Source: Primula veris
Lineage: Eukaryota; Streptophyta; Magnoliopsida; Ericales; Primulaceae
Assembly: GCA_963682055.1 (NCBI GenBank)
Contig: OY821749.1
Coordinates: 31,875,631-31,939,630 of the forward strand
Length of the DNA stretch: 64,000 nucleotides
Reading direction: 5' to 3'
This document shows positions 50,059 through 63,292 of this stretch, one piece after another. Position 1 is the stretch's first letter. The number at the start of each line of letters is the position of its first letter. The notes below the pieces were generated by a model. The model searched no databases and had not been told where the DNA came from. It saw only the letters and a program-made list of their open reading frames with translations. The position numbers were made by a program, and so were the translations under genes.

Positions 50059-50086
<28 letters not shown>

Positions 50087-50097
50087 TTGTGTGTGTG
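50059..50097 (+). repeat. (GT)n microsatellite just before the pyruvate kinase start
   Basis: An almost pure GT repeat of about 38 bases ends three bases before the ATG at 50101. It is therefore in the 5' UTR, and its length is likely to vary between individuals. Confidence 0.9.
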
Positions 50098-50100
50098 AAA

Positions 50101-53100
50101 ATGGCAATGCAAGGTGGGCTTGCCTCTGTTCTTACTCAGTCCAAACCTGTATGATCTCTCTCCCTCTGTCTATACTAGTAACCGTAGCTCATGCGTTGCG
50201 TTTGCAACACTTACTTGCATAATTACGATCCCTGACAAATAAAGTTAATATTTTCAAAAAAATATACAAAAATGATTGAATGAATATAGTAAATTAACAA
50301 TCGTGTATATAAGGAGTAGTATAATGTTTTATTGTTATATGAGTAATGTGTGGAAAATAGCATATTTATTTACTTATTTATGTATATGAATTGCATTAAG
50401 CTATTTGTGTAAATAGTAAATTACAATATGGGTATTTTTGAAAAGAAATTGCAAAATTTGGCAGCGTTAATTTTCTTGGGTTCCGTTATATTAATAGTAT
50501 GATATCTCTCTATAGTCTCTATATATACATATTATATACAGGGAAGTACTTTTCTGGTAACCAAGAGGGTGACATTTGTAATTGTAGTTTTTGTAAATGA
50601 CTTCATTTTATTGTAAAATTATTAAAGCCAGGCTAATTATTAAGTTAAGATGGTTTCTTGGCACTTGAATCTTGGTTTGCAACTTAATGTATAAGTATAT
50701 TTACTACTAGTATATAATATATACACATATTCTTATAATTTACTAATGGTTCAACTGAACATGTTGGAAATTTGAACAGGTTAACTACAGAGGTGTACAT
50801 ATAGAAAAAGAACAGAAATTCATAGTTTTTTTGAAGGAATTTGAATTATTGATGTGTGGTGGAAAAAGTGCTACTTATTAGGATTTAGGAACACCGGTAA
50901 CTGATTCAAATTAATGCTTACAGTTGATAGAAATACAATTGGTTCTTAAACTACTGGATCTGATCCTTGAAACTTCTAACCTTTTAAAAAAAAGATCTTA
51001 GGAAAAACGTCGAGTAACCAAACTCGCTCTAGCTTCTAAGGAAAATTAATTAACTTGAGCTCAAAAGCTAGCACCAAACAAAGCCCAAGTGTAGCTCATG
51101 TGCTTAGTTTTTCCGCATAAGGTCATAAGGATGTCGATCATCCAAAGTAGGGATCAATTTTGGGCTCTTGGACTAAAATGACAAGTTTTATGATCATGAG
51201 GTCAATTGAAAGCTCCCTTGCTAAGACTTGGATCATTTTTGTAGATTTTTCTGCAGAAATGTATTGTAGTTGTGGGCTTACTATCTGAAATTCTGAATAA
51301 CATTGCCAATCTTACATTTTTAGGTATCAGTTGCCTCTTGTTTTGTTTTGTTGCCTGACAACACATTTTTGTGCATTGTGAGGATTTCAATAAGGGCTTG
51401 TTTGACTGCAGCTTTAAAGGAAATAAGTGGCCATATTGGAAACTAAAAGCATGTTTGGTTCATCTTAATATAAAACTTCAAGTTTTTTACAACATTTTAA
51501 ATTAAAACAAAGCTTTTAGCTGGTAGCCAAATTCATTGATATTATAAGCAAAAACGTAACCAAACATAATTGAAAGTCTGCAAGCAAATCTGATTCTACT
51601 TATTCTTAACAATCCTTTTTTGTTCCAAAGGTCTTTTCCTGGTTCATGTTTTGTGAAGGAGTTAGTTTCACTCATGTTGATACTACAAATTGTTTTGGTA
51701 TTTTTTCCGTAGAGTTTCATATCATCATTAACCAAGATTGTTGGGACCCTCGGGCCTAATTCGCGGTCTGTCGAGGTAATCGAGGAATGTTTACAGGCAG
51801 GAATGTCAGGTATGCGGTAAATTACATGTTTGTAAGATGTTTTAATATCAAATTATCTCAAGTATTTGCTTTTTGTTTTTGCTTCTATTTGTTGGGCAGT
51901 GGCTCGTTTCGATTTTTCCTGGTTAGACGAAAAGTACCACCAAGAAACTTTAGACAATGTGAGGATAGCTGTGAAAAATGTGAAGAAGCTTTGTGCCGTA
52001 AGGATCACCTTATATATATATTTTTTCTTTCTAATAAATTCACGACATAACTTCTGTAATATGATACAAAATCTTTTACCTTCACGATAATTTGGCAGCT
52101 TATGCTAGATACAATGGGACCGCAACTGCAAGTGTATAATAACACCGGAAACCTGATCAAATTGGTGGCTGACAATCATGTGACTATAACATCTGATCTT
52201 GATAGAGAACCATCAGCAGAGATACTACCCATAAATTACAGCGAGCTGTCCAAGGTTCGATTAAGTATATATCTATGTTATATAACTTAATCTGAATGAT
52301 TTTCTTTTCTTGTACCCTTCTGTCTTCCTCCATTCTATGGGCTTACCTGGTTAGTGCTTTCCATGTCCATTATTTGCTTTTTTGCTTATAAAATGAAGTG
52401 CATTTGCTTGGCTAACTTTGAAGCTGAGTATATTTGATCTAGTTTGAAAATGCTAGAGGTTTTAAGCTAGATAACCCAATTTTTTTCCAGCCTCAAATTA
52501 GATTATCTGAGTTTTAAGGTGCATCCAAACAAGCCCCATTTATATCTAATACTGATTGTGGATAGCAGGGAATGGGGGGTTTAAATACTGTGCCGTTTAG
52601 GTTTCAAGTTTTCGTCAAAAATTCTTCCGTCAACATGCGAATGAGTAGCAATCTAGTTGATATATATTATATTTTTTATATAATAGCTATTAATCTTTTT
52701 ATCTACACACATCATAGATGGTTAAAAAGGGCGACACAATCTTTCTGGGGCAGTATCTATTGACCGGAATTGAGGCTACTTCTGTATGGTTGGAGGTAAA
52801 TAACGAAAACTATCTTTTATTTTGGTGTGATTAGATACTTCCATTTCGTCTTAAGTATCACCTTTTCTTTAGAGTAATTTAATTGCCTACTTATGTTGAT
52901 TAATCTAGGTTGTGGAGACAAGAGGTTCTGATGTCGTATGTATAGTGAAAAACAGTGCAACTCTTGCTGGACCAATCTTTACAATGCATGTTTCGCAAGT
53001 TCACATTGATTTGCCTACTTTGACAAAAACTGATAAACAGGTAACTTTAGTTTATCTTAAATATTTTCCTATCTGATCATCTATGTCACCCACCTGCAGA

Positions 53101-56100
53101 ATTACTTCTAGGCTTGATTAGAGAATTCTGAGTTCAAAATAATAATAAAATAATGCTTATCACTAGGCTTGTGTACTTGAATGGAACAATTATATGCTCT
53201 CTTTACATTTTTGACTTGAGCTGGTAATTTTTAGTCTATCTCAAGTTGGGGATTACGGAACAAAGTCGAAATCATAGCCCTCTCATATACTAGACACGCA
53301 GAAGACATTCGAGAGGTTAGTCATCTTCCTTTTCTCCAATATTAATTATTTTGGAATTTTTTTGCTCCATTAGTACTTAGTCAGAATTTTTCTTGTCTCT
53401 GTAGCTCAGAGCTTTTGCTGATGCTCAGAATCTACATGAAACTCAAATCTTTGCCAAAATAGAGACAGTGGAGGTAACCATTAACCAACGATTTGCCAGT
53501 AAACTTTTTCTTCTTATTATCAGTACCAAGCACTGCAATACTTGTTCCTTAAATTACTAAGTAGAACATTGTTTTCTATTTTTATTTTTTCAGGGATTAA
53601 AGCATTTTGATGAAATCCTTGTGGAAGCAGATGGCATTATACTTTCTCGAGGGAACTTAGGAATCGATTTTCCTCCAGAGAAGGTTTTGTATTGTTCGGA
53701 ATAAATCACCTCATTCCTCTAGATCATTTACATCTCTTTTTTAAAACGTCTAAATCTTATTATTGATTATTTTCCATTGTGTACTTTGTACAAGTAAGCA
53801 TCTGAATCTCTGACACAAAGTAGAAAAACACATAGAAAGCTACTACTAGTAGTTATCATTTTGTACCCCAGAATTTGGAGTATTGCTATAGCCACCTAAA
53901 AATTTTACCCAAAAACCTTACCCGCTGACGTAGCGGACTAGGTGGACCAATTATGGATTAAATGAAAATATGATTTCAATATCGAAACAAAAATGATTGG
54001 TACAGTTAACCCGCCACATCAGCGGATAAGGTTTTTAGTTAAGTTTTTTGGGTGGCTATATCATTTCTCAATTTGGAGAGTAAGTCAACAATGCAATAAC
54101 AATTGTTTTTAAAGCAAGTTAAAGCAATTCTATATTGAGAGAGAAATTGCAATCAAGTTTCTAAAGATACCTTTTTTAGAAGTCTACAAAACAAATCTAT
54201 CTTTATTCATATAATTTTATGAAACTACCTTGCAGGTATTTTTGTTCCAAAAATACGCTATACATAGGTGTAACCTCGCGGGAAAACCTGCTATAATTAC
54301 TCGAGTTGTGGATAGTATGACCTCGAATCTACGGCCTACTAGAGCAGAGGCAACAGATGTAGCTAATGCTGTTCTTGATGGTTTGTAACTCTTCAGACCT
54401 GTGATACAATTCGATCCTTTTACTGTATTGTTTATATCTTTTCCCCTTCCCTGTGCTGTATGCAATAATGTAGGAGCCGATGGTATATTACTGGGACCAG
54501 AGACAATTTTAGGCATGTATCCAGTTGAGGCGATAAGAACCGTTGGCAGAATATGTGCTGAAGTAAGTTTCGACATTCATTCTATATGTATCATCTAATA
54601 ATTGAAGGGTATATTTCCAGTAGATAGCAATGGTAAGTCAGTTGTTACCAAACTCCAAAATTTAGAATTCGCTAGAAAGAACTTTATTTTAATGATAATA
54701 AATTCATATTTTATAATGTAAATTTTAATATGGTCGATTCTTGCAGGCGGAATGTGTTTACGATCAGGCCCTTCATTTCAAGAAAATCATCAAACATGTT
54801 GGAGAGCCTATGTCCCATGCCGAATCAGTGGCATCATCAGCGGTAACAACCATAAATTTTACTCCAGATTTGAATATTTATAACATAATTAAAACAAAGG
54901 CTCTTTGTAATTTCAAAGGTAAGAGCTGCCGTCAAAGTCAGAGCCGCTATGATAGTCGTTTTCACCTCATCAGGCCGAGCAGCAAGGTGTTTTTTTTGCA
55001 CCAACAAAACATTCTTTAAGCATTGTACTTCGTATTATTGGCTAAAAAATCAACTTCCTGTTGTCAGGTTAATTTCAAAATATCGACCATCAATTCCAGT
55101 ATTTGCAGTTGTTACCCCTCGTCTCAAAACGAATATGCTAAAATGGACTTTCGTCGGTTCATCTCAGGTTGATCTATCTCCATCTCTGTCTTTCCTGGTT
55201 TTCTAAATAATTTAACAAAAACTAACCACTTTTTTCCGATTTGTACACTAAGTTACCAATTCCCACAAGCACCACTCCGACCTAAATATTATTTACCCTT
55301 TTCTTTTACACTATCCTTAGTTTTGAGATAGAAAATCATATTTTACAGATATTCCCCATCAATCTGCATTATCAAGTGCCAGATCCCCCGTCCACTTTAC
55401 ATTAATTGTTTTATCACAGTCCTTGTCTCCTAACAAAGAAGCTTAAGTGATTATGTGGTGTATTAAACAACATAATAGATTAGTGCTTCAGCTCCTTCGT
55501 TAGTTAAAAAGGGGAAGAAGTGAAATCTAATATTGAAAATCCGCCCTTCGGCATGTGATTTTCGTACAAATGACATGTATAATTTTTGCTTCCGAACTGC
55601 AGGCTAGACAGTTGCTTGGTGTGAGAGGAGTCTATCCTCTTCTGGCCAGCCCTAATCTGGTAAGTTCATATTTTGCGTGCTTTTCAAGAAGGAAAGAATA
55701 AATCTGTCTTCTTGATTGTGTTTTCAGAATTCCCCTTTTCAATATTGATCCTCTTTTGTTTGCACTGTAGGACTAGTTTCGGGACTCAAAAGATATTAAG
55801 CTAGGAGTGTGTGTTTGGATATCTAAGGCTTGGATTATTGAAAAAGTTCTCCACGAACTAAGTTGGTAACTTGTTCGCCGTCATGTTTAAGGCTTGGTTC
55901 CTTTTTTAAACAAGAAGACAACATATAAAAATCATAACCAAACACTACCTAAGGATGTACTTGTATATTAGTTGATGTGTTAACGTCTCGCCTACAAGCT
56001 TACACTCTGAGACAGAAGCACATCATACTATTTATGCATTCTATTCAACATCTTATAGCACATTAGCTATTCACTTCATTTGCACCTGATAGATAAACCG

Positions 56101-56334
56101 TTATGTGAGACTTAAATTGAACAAAAAGCACAAATTTTGTTAGGCATTTAATACTTTTGTGTTATGCAGGTTACCTCGGGTGGATCTAGTGAAGAATCGG
56201 GTTTGAGGTTTGCCCTTGATCATGGTAAATTGGTGGGATTACTGAGACCTAATGATCAAGTAGTTGTCTTTCAGAAAATCGGTGACTCGTATGTAGTCAA
56301 AATCGTTGCTCTTCAAGACCAAGACTATATTTAG
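50101..56334 (+). CDS. Pyruvate kinase, cytosolic plant type (divergent clade)
   Basis: Sixteen exons: 50101-50148, 51713-51809, 51900-51997, 52099-52254, 52718-52795, 52909-53040, 53235-53315, 53405-53473, 53594-53683, 54236-54380, 54474-54562, 54747-54842, 54919-54986, 55068-55167, 55603-55659, 56170-56334. They sum to 1569 nt, 522 aa. It converts phosphoenolpyruvate plus ADP to pyruvate plus ATP, the last glycolysis step. Seen: [28 protein letters not shown], the catalytic Lys in [29 protein letters not shown]...[19 protein letters not shown], then the C domain ([20 protein letters not shown]). No transit peptide. It resembles the Arabidopsis At2g36580/At3g52990 group. In this copy the usual NxSH reads ARFDFSW and the usual GDLG reads GNLG. 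The first exon is only 16 codons and was chosen because KP joins [11 protein letters not shown] as in relatives. Confidence 0.95.
53887..54060. mobile_element. MITE in pyruvate kinase intron 9
   Basis: Inverted ends: left TATAGCCACCTAAAAATTTT, right (reverse strand) TATAGCCACCCAAAAAACTT. Both continue into AAAAACCTTA(C/T)CCGCTGA, so the arms are about 55 bp. It lies wholly inside the intron between exons 9 and 10. Target duplication not clear. Confidence 0.78.
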
Positions 56335-56779
56335 TTTTATCCAATTATTTCCTAGTTCAGCTCGATCATATGCTATCAACAATGTAATACTAGACTATAA
56401 GAAAATGTCCATGAAAATAAACAGTTTTGCAAGGAACTCCTTCATCATGATCTTTAAGGCTTAGCAGTCTTGTAATAATATCGTTTTTTCTTAATTTTGA
56501 GGATTTTATACCAAAGGGTACCACTTTTTCATCTCTTCATTTTTAGTCGAGGAGGCACTTTCTATTATTAATGGCTCGTAAAATGAGCCAAAAAGTCAAA
56601 TAAAGTGGATTCGACATATAAGAAATTTAGAACGTGTTATGTGTTGTAAGTTCCTTAGAGGGAATCTACAAACCACAATGTCAATTCACAGGCGTCTAGA
56701 TCGGCTTAAACATTTTTGCTGCTCTCAACGAACAAGGGTGATGAAACCGAAAACTTCAGGAAAGTACAGTTTTTCTGCC
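56335..56779. other. 3' region of the pyruvate kinase gene
   Basis: 3' UTR and intergenic DNA, no gene seen. A small hairpin GGCTCGTAAAATGAGCC lies at 56573-56589. Confidence 0.4.
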
Positions 56780-57850
56780 ATGTATCTCCACGCCATCTAA
56801 ACTTCCATCAAAGGATTATAAGGGCAAAAAGGCCAACTTTTCTCACCATAGGTATACCAATTCAAAGTACAAGTACCAAACATATAACAATTCAAAATAC
56901 ATAGGTCAATTAGAAAACTTACAAAATGGCCAGCTTTTGTTATCGTAAGTAACACCAATTCAAAGTACAAAGACCGAACAGATAACACTTCAAAATACAT
57001 GGTCAAATAGAAAACTTACAAAATGGCCAACTTTTATCACCATAGGTAACACCAATTCGAAGTAAAAGGACTTAACATATAACACTTCAAAATACATAGA
57101 TCAATCAGAAATTTTACAAAAGGTGAAAAAAGTCTAGGTTTGTCACCATAAGTAACACCAGTTCGAAGTACAAGGACCAAGCACATAACATTTCAAAATA
57201 CATAGGTCAATTAGAAAACTTACAAAATGGCCAAATTTTGTCACCATAGGTATTAGGTAAACACCAATTCAAAGTATAAAAGATCAAACAGATAACACTT
57301 CAAAATACATGGTCAAATAGAAAACTTACAAAATGGCCAACTTTTATCACCATAGGTAACACCAATTCCAAGTAAAAGGAATTAACATATAACACTTCAA
57401 AAATAAATAGGTCAATCAGAAAATTTACAAAAGGTGAAAAAAGTCTAGGTTTGTCACCATAAGTAACACCAGTTCGAAGTACAAGGACCAAGCACATAAC
57501 ATTTCAAAATACATAGGTCAATTAGAAAACTTACAAAATGGCCAAATTTTGTCACCATAGGTATTAGGTAAACACCCAAAGTATAAAAGATCAAACAGAT
57601 AACACTTCAAAATACATGGTCAAATAGAAAACTTACAAAATGGCCAACTTTTATCACCATAGGTAACACCAATTCCAAGTAAAAGGACTTAACATATAAC
57701 ACTTCAAAAATAAATAGGTCAATCAAAAAACTTACAAATGGTGAAAAAGATCAAGTTTTGTCACCATAGAGAACAGCAGTTAGCAGTTCGAAGTACAAGG
57801 ACCAAACACATAATATTTCAAAATAAATAGGTCAGTTAGAAAAATTACAA
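56780..57850. repeat. ~310-bp higher-order tandem repeat of ~100-bp monomers
   Basis: The monomer is about 100 bp: ACTTACAAAATGGCCAACTT, TCACCATAGGTAACACCA, then CAAGGACC..ACATATAACA and TTCAAAATACATAGGTCAAT. Three monomers form a block of 307-310 bp; block starts are near 57014, 57324 and 57631. ORFs across it are incidental. It fills most of the space between the pyruvate kinase and cystathionine beta-lyase genes. Confidence 0.88.
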
Positions 57851-57939
57851 AAATAAGGGACTATTTATGTAATTAATTAATTCACAAATATCTCCTTTTC
57901 TCCGCCTACCGGCAAAACAATCTTCTTTCTCTCTCTATA

Positions 57940-57971
57940 TTTATATTTATATATATATATATATATACGAA

Positions 57972-58002
<31 letters not shown>

Positions 58003-58020
58003 TTATTATATAAATATATA
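57940..58020. repeat. (TA)n-rich tract before cystathionine beta-lyase
   Basis: Two long runs of TA (about 57948-57967 and 57978-58003) lie just upstream of the ATG at 58026, so in the 5' UTR or core promoter. Confidence 0.8.
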
Positions 58021-58025
58021 ATTAA

Positions 58026-61000
58026 ATGGCTTCTTCGTTGTCTCCATATTCATTAATTTATTCTCACATAGCTGATCTTAAAGACCTCGTAAGCCTCTTA
58101 TATATATATTTATATAATTATGTATTTACATAGTTTTAAATTTAATTACCCTTTATTCATTAGTAGTTTTACAAGTGCTATGTGTATTTTTAAGAGAACC
58201 CCATTTTTCAATCTTGGGTTTTAACCACTTTCATTGCATACATTTAGTTTATTTGGCTATTATTTGAGTTTAGGATTTTTTGCTTGTAATTGTAATGAAA
58301 ATAAATTTAGTTTTCTTTACATTGGTTTTTTTACACCTAAAAGAACTGGTTTTGTTGCAATTAATGTGTAATTGGACTTCTCAAAGAAACCCTTTTTTGT
58401 AATTTTGGTTTTTATCTACTTTTATTGTATACATTTGGTGTATTTGGCTATTAGTGGAGTTAAGGATTGTTTGCTTGTAATTGTAAAGAAAATAATTTAG
58501 TTTTTTTACAATGGCTTTTTTACAGCTAAAAAAAATTGGTCTTGTTGCAGTTCTGTGTAATTGGACTTCTAAAATAAACCCTTTTTTGTATTTTTGGTTT
58601 TTATCCACTTTCATTGTATACATTTGGTGTATTTGGCTATTTATTAACGATTGTTTACTTGTACTTGTAAAGAAAATAATTTAGTTTTTTTACAATGGCT
58701 TTTTTACAGCTAAAAAAAATTGATTTTGTTGCAGCTATGTGTAATTGGACTTCTAAAATAAACCCTTTTTTGTATTTTTGGTTTTTATCCACTTTCATTG
58801 TATACATTTGGTGTATTTGGCTATTTATTAACGATTGTTTACTTGTACTTGTAAAGAAAATAATTTAGTTTTTTTACAATGGCTTTTTTACAGCTAAAAA
58901 AAATTGGTCTTGTTGCAGTTCTGTGTAATTGGACTTCTAAAATAAACCCTTTTTTGTATTTTTGGTTTTTATCCACTTTCATTGTATACATTTGGTGTAT
59001 TTGGCTATTTATTAACGATTGTTTACTTGTACTTGTAAAGAAAATAATTTAGTTTTTTTACAATGGCTTTTTTACAGCTAAAAAAAATTGGTCTTGTTGC
59101 AGTTCTGTGTAATTGGACTTCTAAAATAAACCCTTTTTTGTATTTTTGGTTTTTATCCACTTTCATTGTATACATTTGGTGTATTTGGCTATTTATTAAC
59201 GATTGTTTACTTGTACTTGTAAAGAAAATAATTTAGTTTTTTTACAATGGCTTTTTTACAGCTAAAAAAAATTGATTTTGTTGCAGCTATGTGTAATTGG
59301 ACTTCTAAAATAAACCCTTTTTTGTATTTTTGGTTTTTATCCACTTTCATTGTATACATTTGGTGTATTTGGCTATTTATTAACGATTGTTTACTTGTAC
59401 TTGTAAAGAAAATAATTTAGTTTTTTTACAATGGCTTTTTTACAGCTAAAAAAAATTGGTCTTGTTGCAGTTCTGTGTAATTGGACTTCTAAAATAAACC
59501 CTTTTTTGTATTTTTGGTTTTTATCCACTTTCATTGTATACATTTGGTGTATTTGGCTATTTATTAACGATTGTTTACTTGTACTTGTAAAGAAAATAAT
59601 TTAGTTTTTTTACAATGGCTTTTTTACAGCTAAAAAAAATTGGTCTTGTTGCAGTTCTGTGTAATTGGACTTCTAAAATAAACCCTTTTTTGTATTTTTG
59701 GTTTTTATCCACTTTCATTGTATACATTTGGTGTATTTGGCTATTTATTAACGATTGTTTACTTGTACTTGTAAAGAAAATAATTTAGTTTTTTTACAAT
59801 GGCTTTTTTACAGCTAAAAAAAATTGGTCTTGTTGCAGCTATGTGTAATTGGACTTCTAAAATAAACCCTTTTTTGTATTTTTGGTTTTTATCCACTTTC
59901 ATTGTATACATTTGGTGTATTTGGCTATTTATTAACGATTGTTTACTTGTACTTGTAAAGAAAATAATTTAGTTTTTTTACAATGGCTTTTTTACAGCTA
60001 AAAAAAATTGGTCTTGTTGCAGCTATGTGTAATTGGACTTCTAAAATAAACCCTTTTTTGTATTTTTGGTTTTTATCCACTTTCATTGTATACATTTGGT
60101 GTATTTGGCTATTTATTAACGATTGTTTACTTGTACTTGTAAAGAAAATAATTTAGTTTTTTTACAATGGCTTTTTTACAGCTAAAAAAAATTGGTCTTG
60201 TTGCAGTTCTGTGTAATTGGACTTCTAAAATAAACCCTTTTTTGTATTTTTGGTTTTTATCCACTTTCATTGTATACATTTGGTGTATTTGGCTATTTAT
60301 TAACGATTGTTTACTTGTACTTGTAAAGAAAATAATTTAGTTTTTTTACAATGGCTTTTTTACAGCTAAAAAAAATTGGTCTTGTTGCAGTTCTGTGTAA
60401 TTGGACTTCTAAAATAAACCCTTTTTTGTATTTTTGGTTTTTATCCACTTTCATTGTATACATTTGGTGTATTTGGCTATTTATTAACGATTGTTTACTT
60501 GTACTTGTAAAGAAAATAATTTAGTTTTTTTACAATGGCTTTTTTACAGCTAAAAAAAATTGATTTTGTTGCAGCTATGTGTAATTGGACTTATAAAAGA
60601 AACCCTTTTTTTGTATTTTTGGTTTTTATCCACTTTCATTGTATACATTTGGTGTATTTGGCTATTAGTTGAGTTAAGGATTATTTGCTTGTAATTGTAA
60701 AGAAAATAATTTAGTTTTTTTACAATGGTTTTTTTACAGCTAAAAAAAACTGGTCTTGTTGCAGTTCTGTGTAATTGGACTTCTAAAAGAAACCCTTTTT
60801 TGTATTTTTGGTTTTTATCCACTTTCATTGTATACATTTGGTGTATTTGGCTATTAGTTGAGTTAGGGATTTTTTGCTTGTTATCGTAAAGCAAGTAATT
60901 TAGTTTTTTTTACACTGGTTTTTTTACTGCTAAAAGAACTGATTTTGTTGCAGCTGTGTGTAATTGAACTTTTAAAAGAAACTCAATTTTGGTTTCCTCA

Positions 61001-63251
61001 TTCACAAACAGCTATGTTTTCTCTCTTTTATTTTAGTTAAGGCTTGTTTGCCTGAAATTTGTAAAGGAAATAATTTGTTTATTTTACTGAGGAAAAAAAA
61101 AGCTAATCCTGTTAAAGCTTAAAACTTTCAGCTATTTCGTTTGAAAAACTAAACATAACACAGCTTTTAAGTAAAGTTACACCTTTTTACTAAATAAATG
61201 TCTGTATAAGTTATATGTGCAATAAATAAACTCAAATTTAGTTTTTATTTACTTTCATTGTACACCTTTGGTGCTTGTAATTAAATTAAGGCTTGTTTGC
61301 CTGTAATTTTAGAGGAAATAGTTTCACTTACTTGAGGATGAGGAAAGAAACTGGTATTGTTACAGCTGAAGAAAGAAACTGGTATTGTTACAGCTTAGAA
61401 ATTTTAGATTTTTTGCTAGAAAACCAAAATATCCCAGTTTTGAAGCTGACCGCTAAAAACCACCTGCGATTAGTTGAGCAGAAAAGAAAAGATAAACAAA
61501 TTACTGAATTTAAGGGGCTACAACCAAATAAGCCCTTAGTTTACATTTGTATTTGGGAGAAGGAAGTTGCACGGACATCATTTTCAAAAGTTATGCACTA
61601 TCTAGCAGTCCATGCCATTGATTTTATTTGAGAAATATGCTAATATTATATTTTCCATAAGTTGTCATCCATCAGAGTTTGCTTCCATGAAAAAAATAAA
61701 ATTTTGAAAAGTAAGCACATCTTTGGTTTTGTTTGTATCGAAAACGTAAGTTAGGCTATGACAAAAGTTGGCACCTCGTTTTAGCTTAAATAGCACGTAT
61801 GAGGTTGACAAAATGTGACAAAAGTTGGTTTACAATATTGCCCTTAAGTTGAAGTATCGAACTTGACGTTTTTAGGGAGTTAAGAATCTTTGTTCACCTA
61901 CTTATGTGACATTCAAAGGGAGCTCTTTGTTAAATTCGAAGAAAAGTGAGTTCTGGTTGAATTGCTCGAGAGAAAAAGGGATGGAGGTGAGCACGTCGGC
62001 TTCCATTGATACTGTCGCAGAGTGTTTTGACGGTATATATTTAATATAATTCTAAAATTTGAGTTTTATCCCTTTTCTTAATACGAATTATAGCTGTTTT
62101 ATTAAATTGTAATTGAAGAATTGGAGGTTAAGGTGAAAGAGCCGAGCATTTCGACAATATTGTTGAACTTTGAGAATGAGTTTGATCCCTATGGTGCCAT
62201 GAGTACTCCCCTTTATCAAACTGCAACTTTCAAACAGGTAACTTTAGTTTGTACTTGCAGTTTTTATTTGAAAAATAAAAACTGTCAAAGAGATTCTAGC
62301 CCCTTTATCAAACTGCAACTTTCAAACAGGTAACTTTAGTTTGTACTTGCAGTTTTTATTTGAAAAATAAAAACTGTCAAAGAGATTCTAGAATGAGATT
62401 GAGGTAGTGATTTCAGCTGATGTTTCATATAGGTAATTAGGTATACGTTGACAGGCATATGTATGTGATCAGAGATTCATAACACTCCTCTAGTTTTCTG
62501 CATCTTGAACCCAACTAATAATGTGGAATCATTAGTATCACTTTAATTATTATGGTGATTGTATACATGCTAACACATTAGTGGATATATCGTTTTGTAA
62601 TATACGTCACATTCAGTCCTATAGCCATGCTTTTGGTGCTTTATTTGCTATTACACAATTCTACCTAGTTTTCTGTTCAGTCGGTGATGCGATATCTCTT
62701 CCAGTTTTCTGAAACTTTTACTTAATTCATGTGTAGTGAACACCATTGTTATCTTCAATAGTGTTGGCGCTTAGGTTGCTATTGCACATGTTATCTCGTT
62801 TTACACTTTATGCCACATATTCACTCTTTGGTATACCATTTTTAGTTCATATTTTCCTTTTTCTGAAGCCTTCAGCAATAGAGAATGGCCCTTACGATTA
62901 TACTAGAAGTGGAAATCCAACACGAGACGTTTTGCAAAGGTTCTTATTGCTTTTTTCTTGTTCCTTTGACTTTATTCAGTTTCTCTTATTTACTTTTTGG
63001 TACTCTAGCTGCAAGTACAAGTTCTATTGATATATGCTGCCTTTTCAGGCTCCTCGCGAAGCTTGATAAAGCCGATCAAGCATTTTGCTTTACCAGTGGA
63101 ATGGCTGCATTGTCTGCTGTTTCTCATCTTGTTAAATCTGGTGATTTTTTTATCTCTTGTTTCACTCCTTTTAATCATCTATATGTAAATATATGATGAT
63201 ATACCTTTGAGATTCCGAACCCATGTCAATTTCTTTTTTCGTTTCCCTCTT

Positions 63252-63292
<41 letters not shown>

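Noticed and set aside
56797..57497. ORFs in the 310-bp repeat
   Set aside because: Low-complexity translation of tandem DNA; no domain and inconsistent between copies.
58381..60894. Minus-strand ORFs in the 184-bp satellite (58381-58623, 60550-60894)
   Set aside because: 184 is not divisible by three and the ORFs appear only where indels break the array; they lie in an intron of a plus-strand gene.
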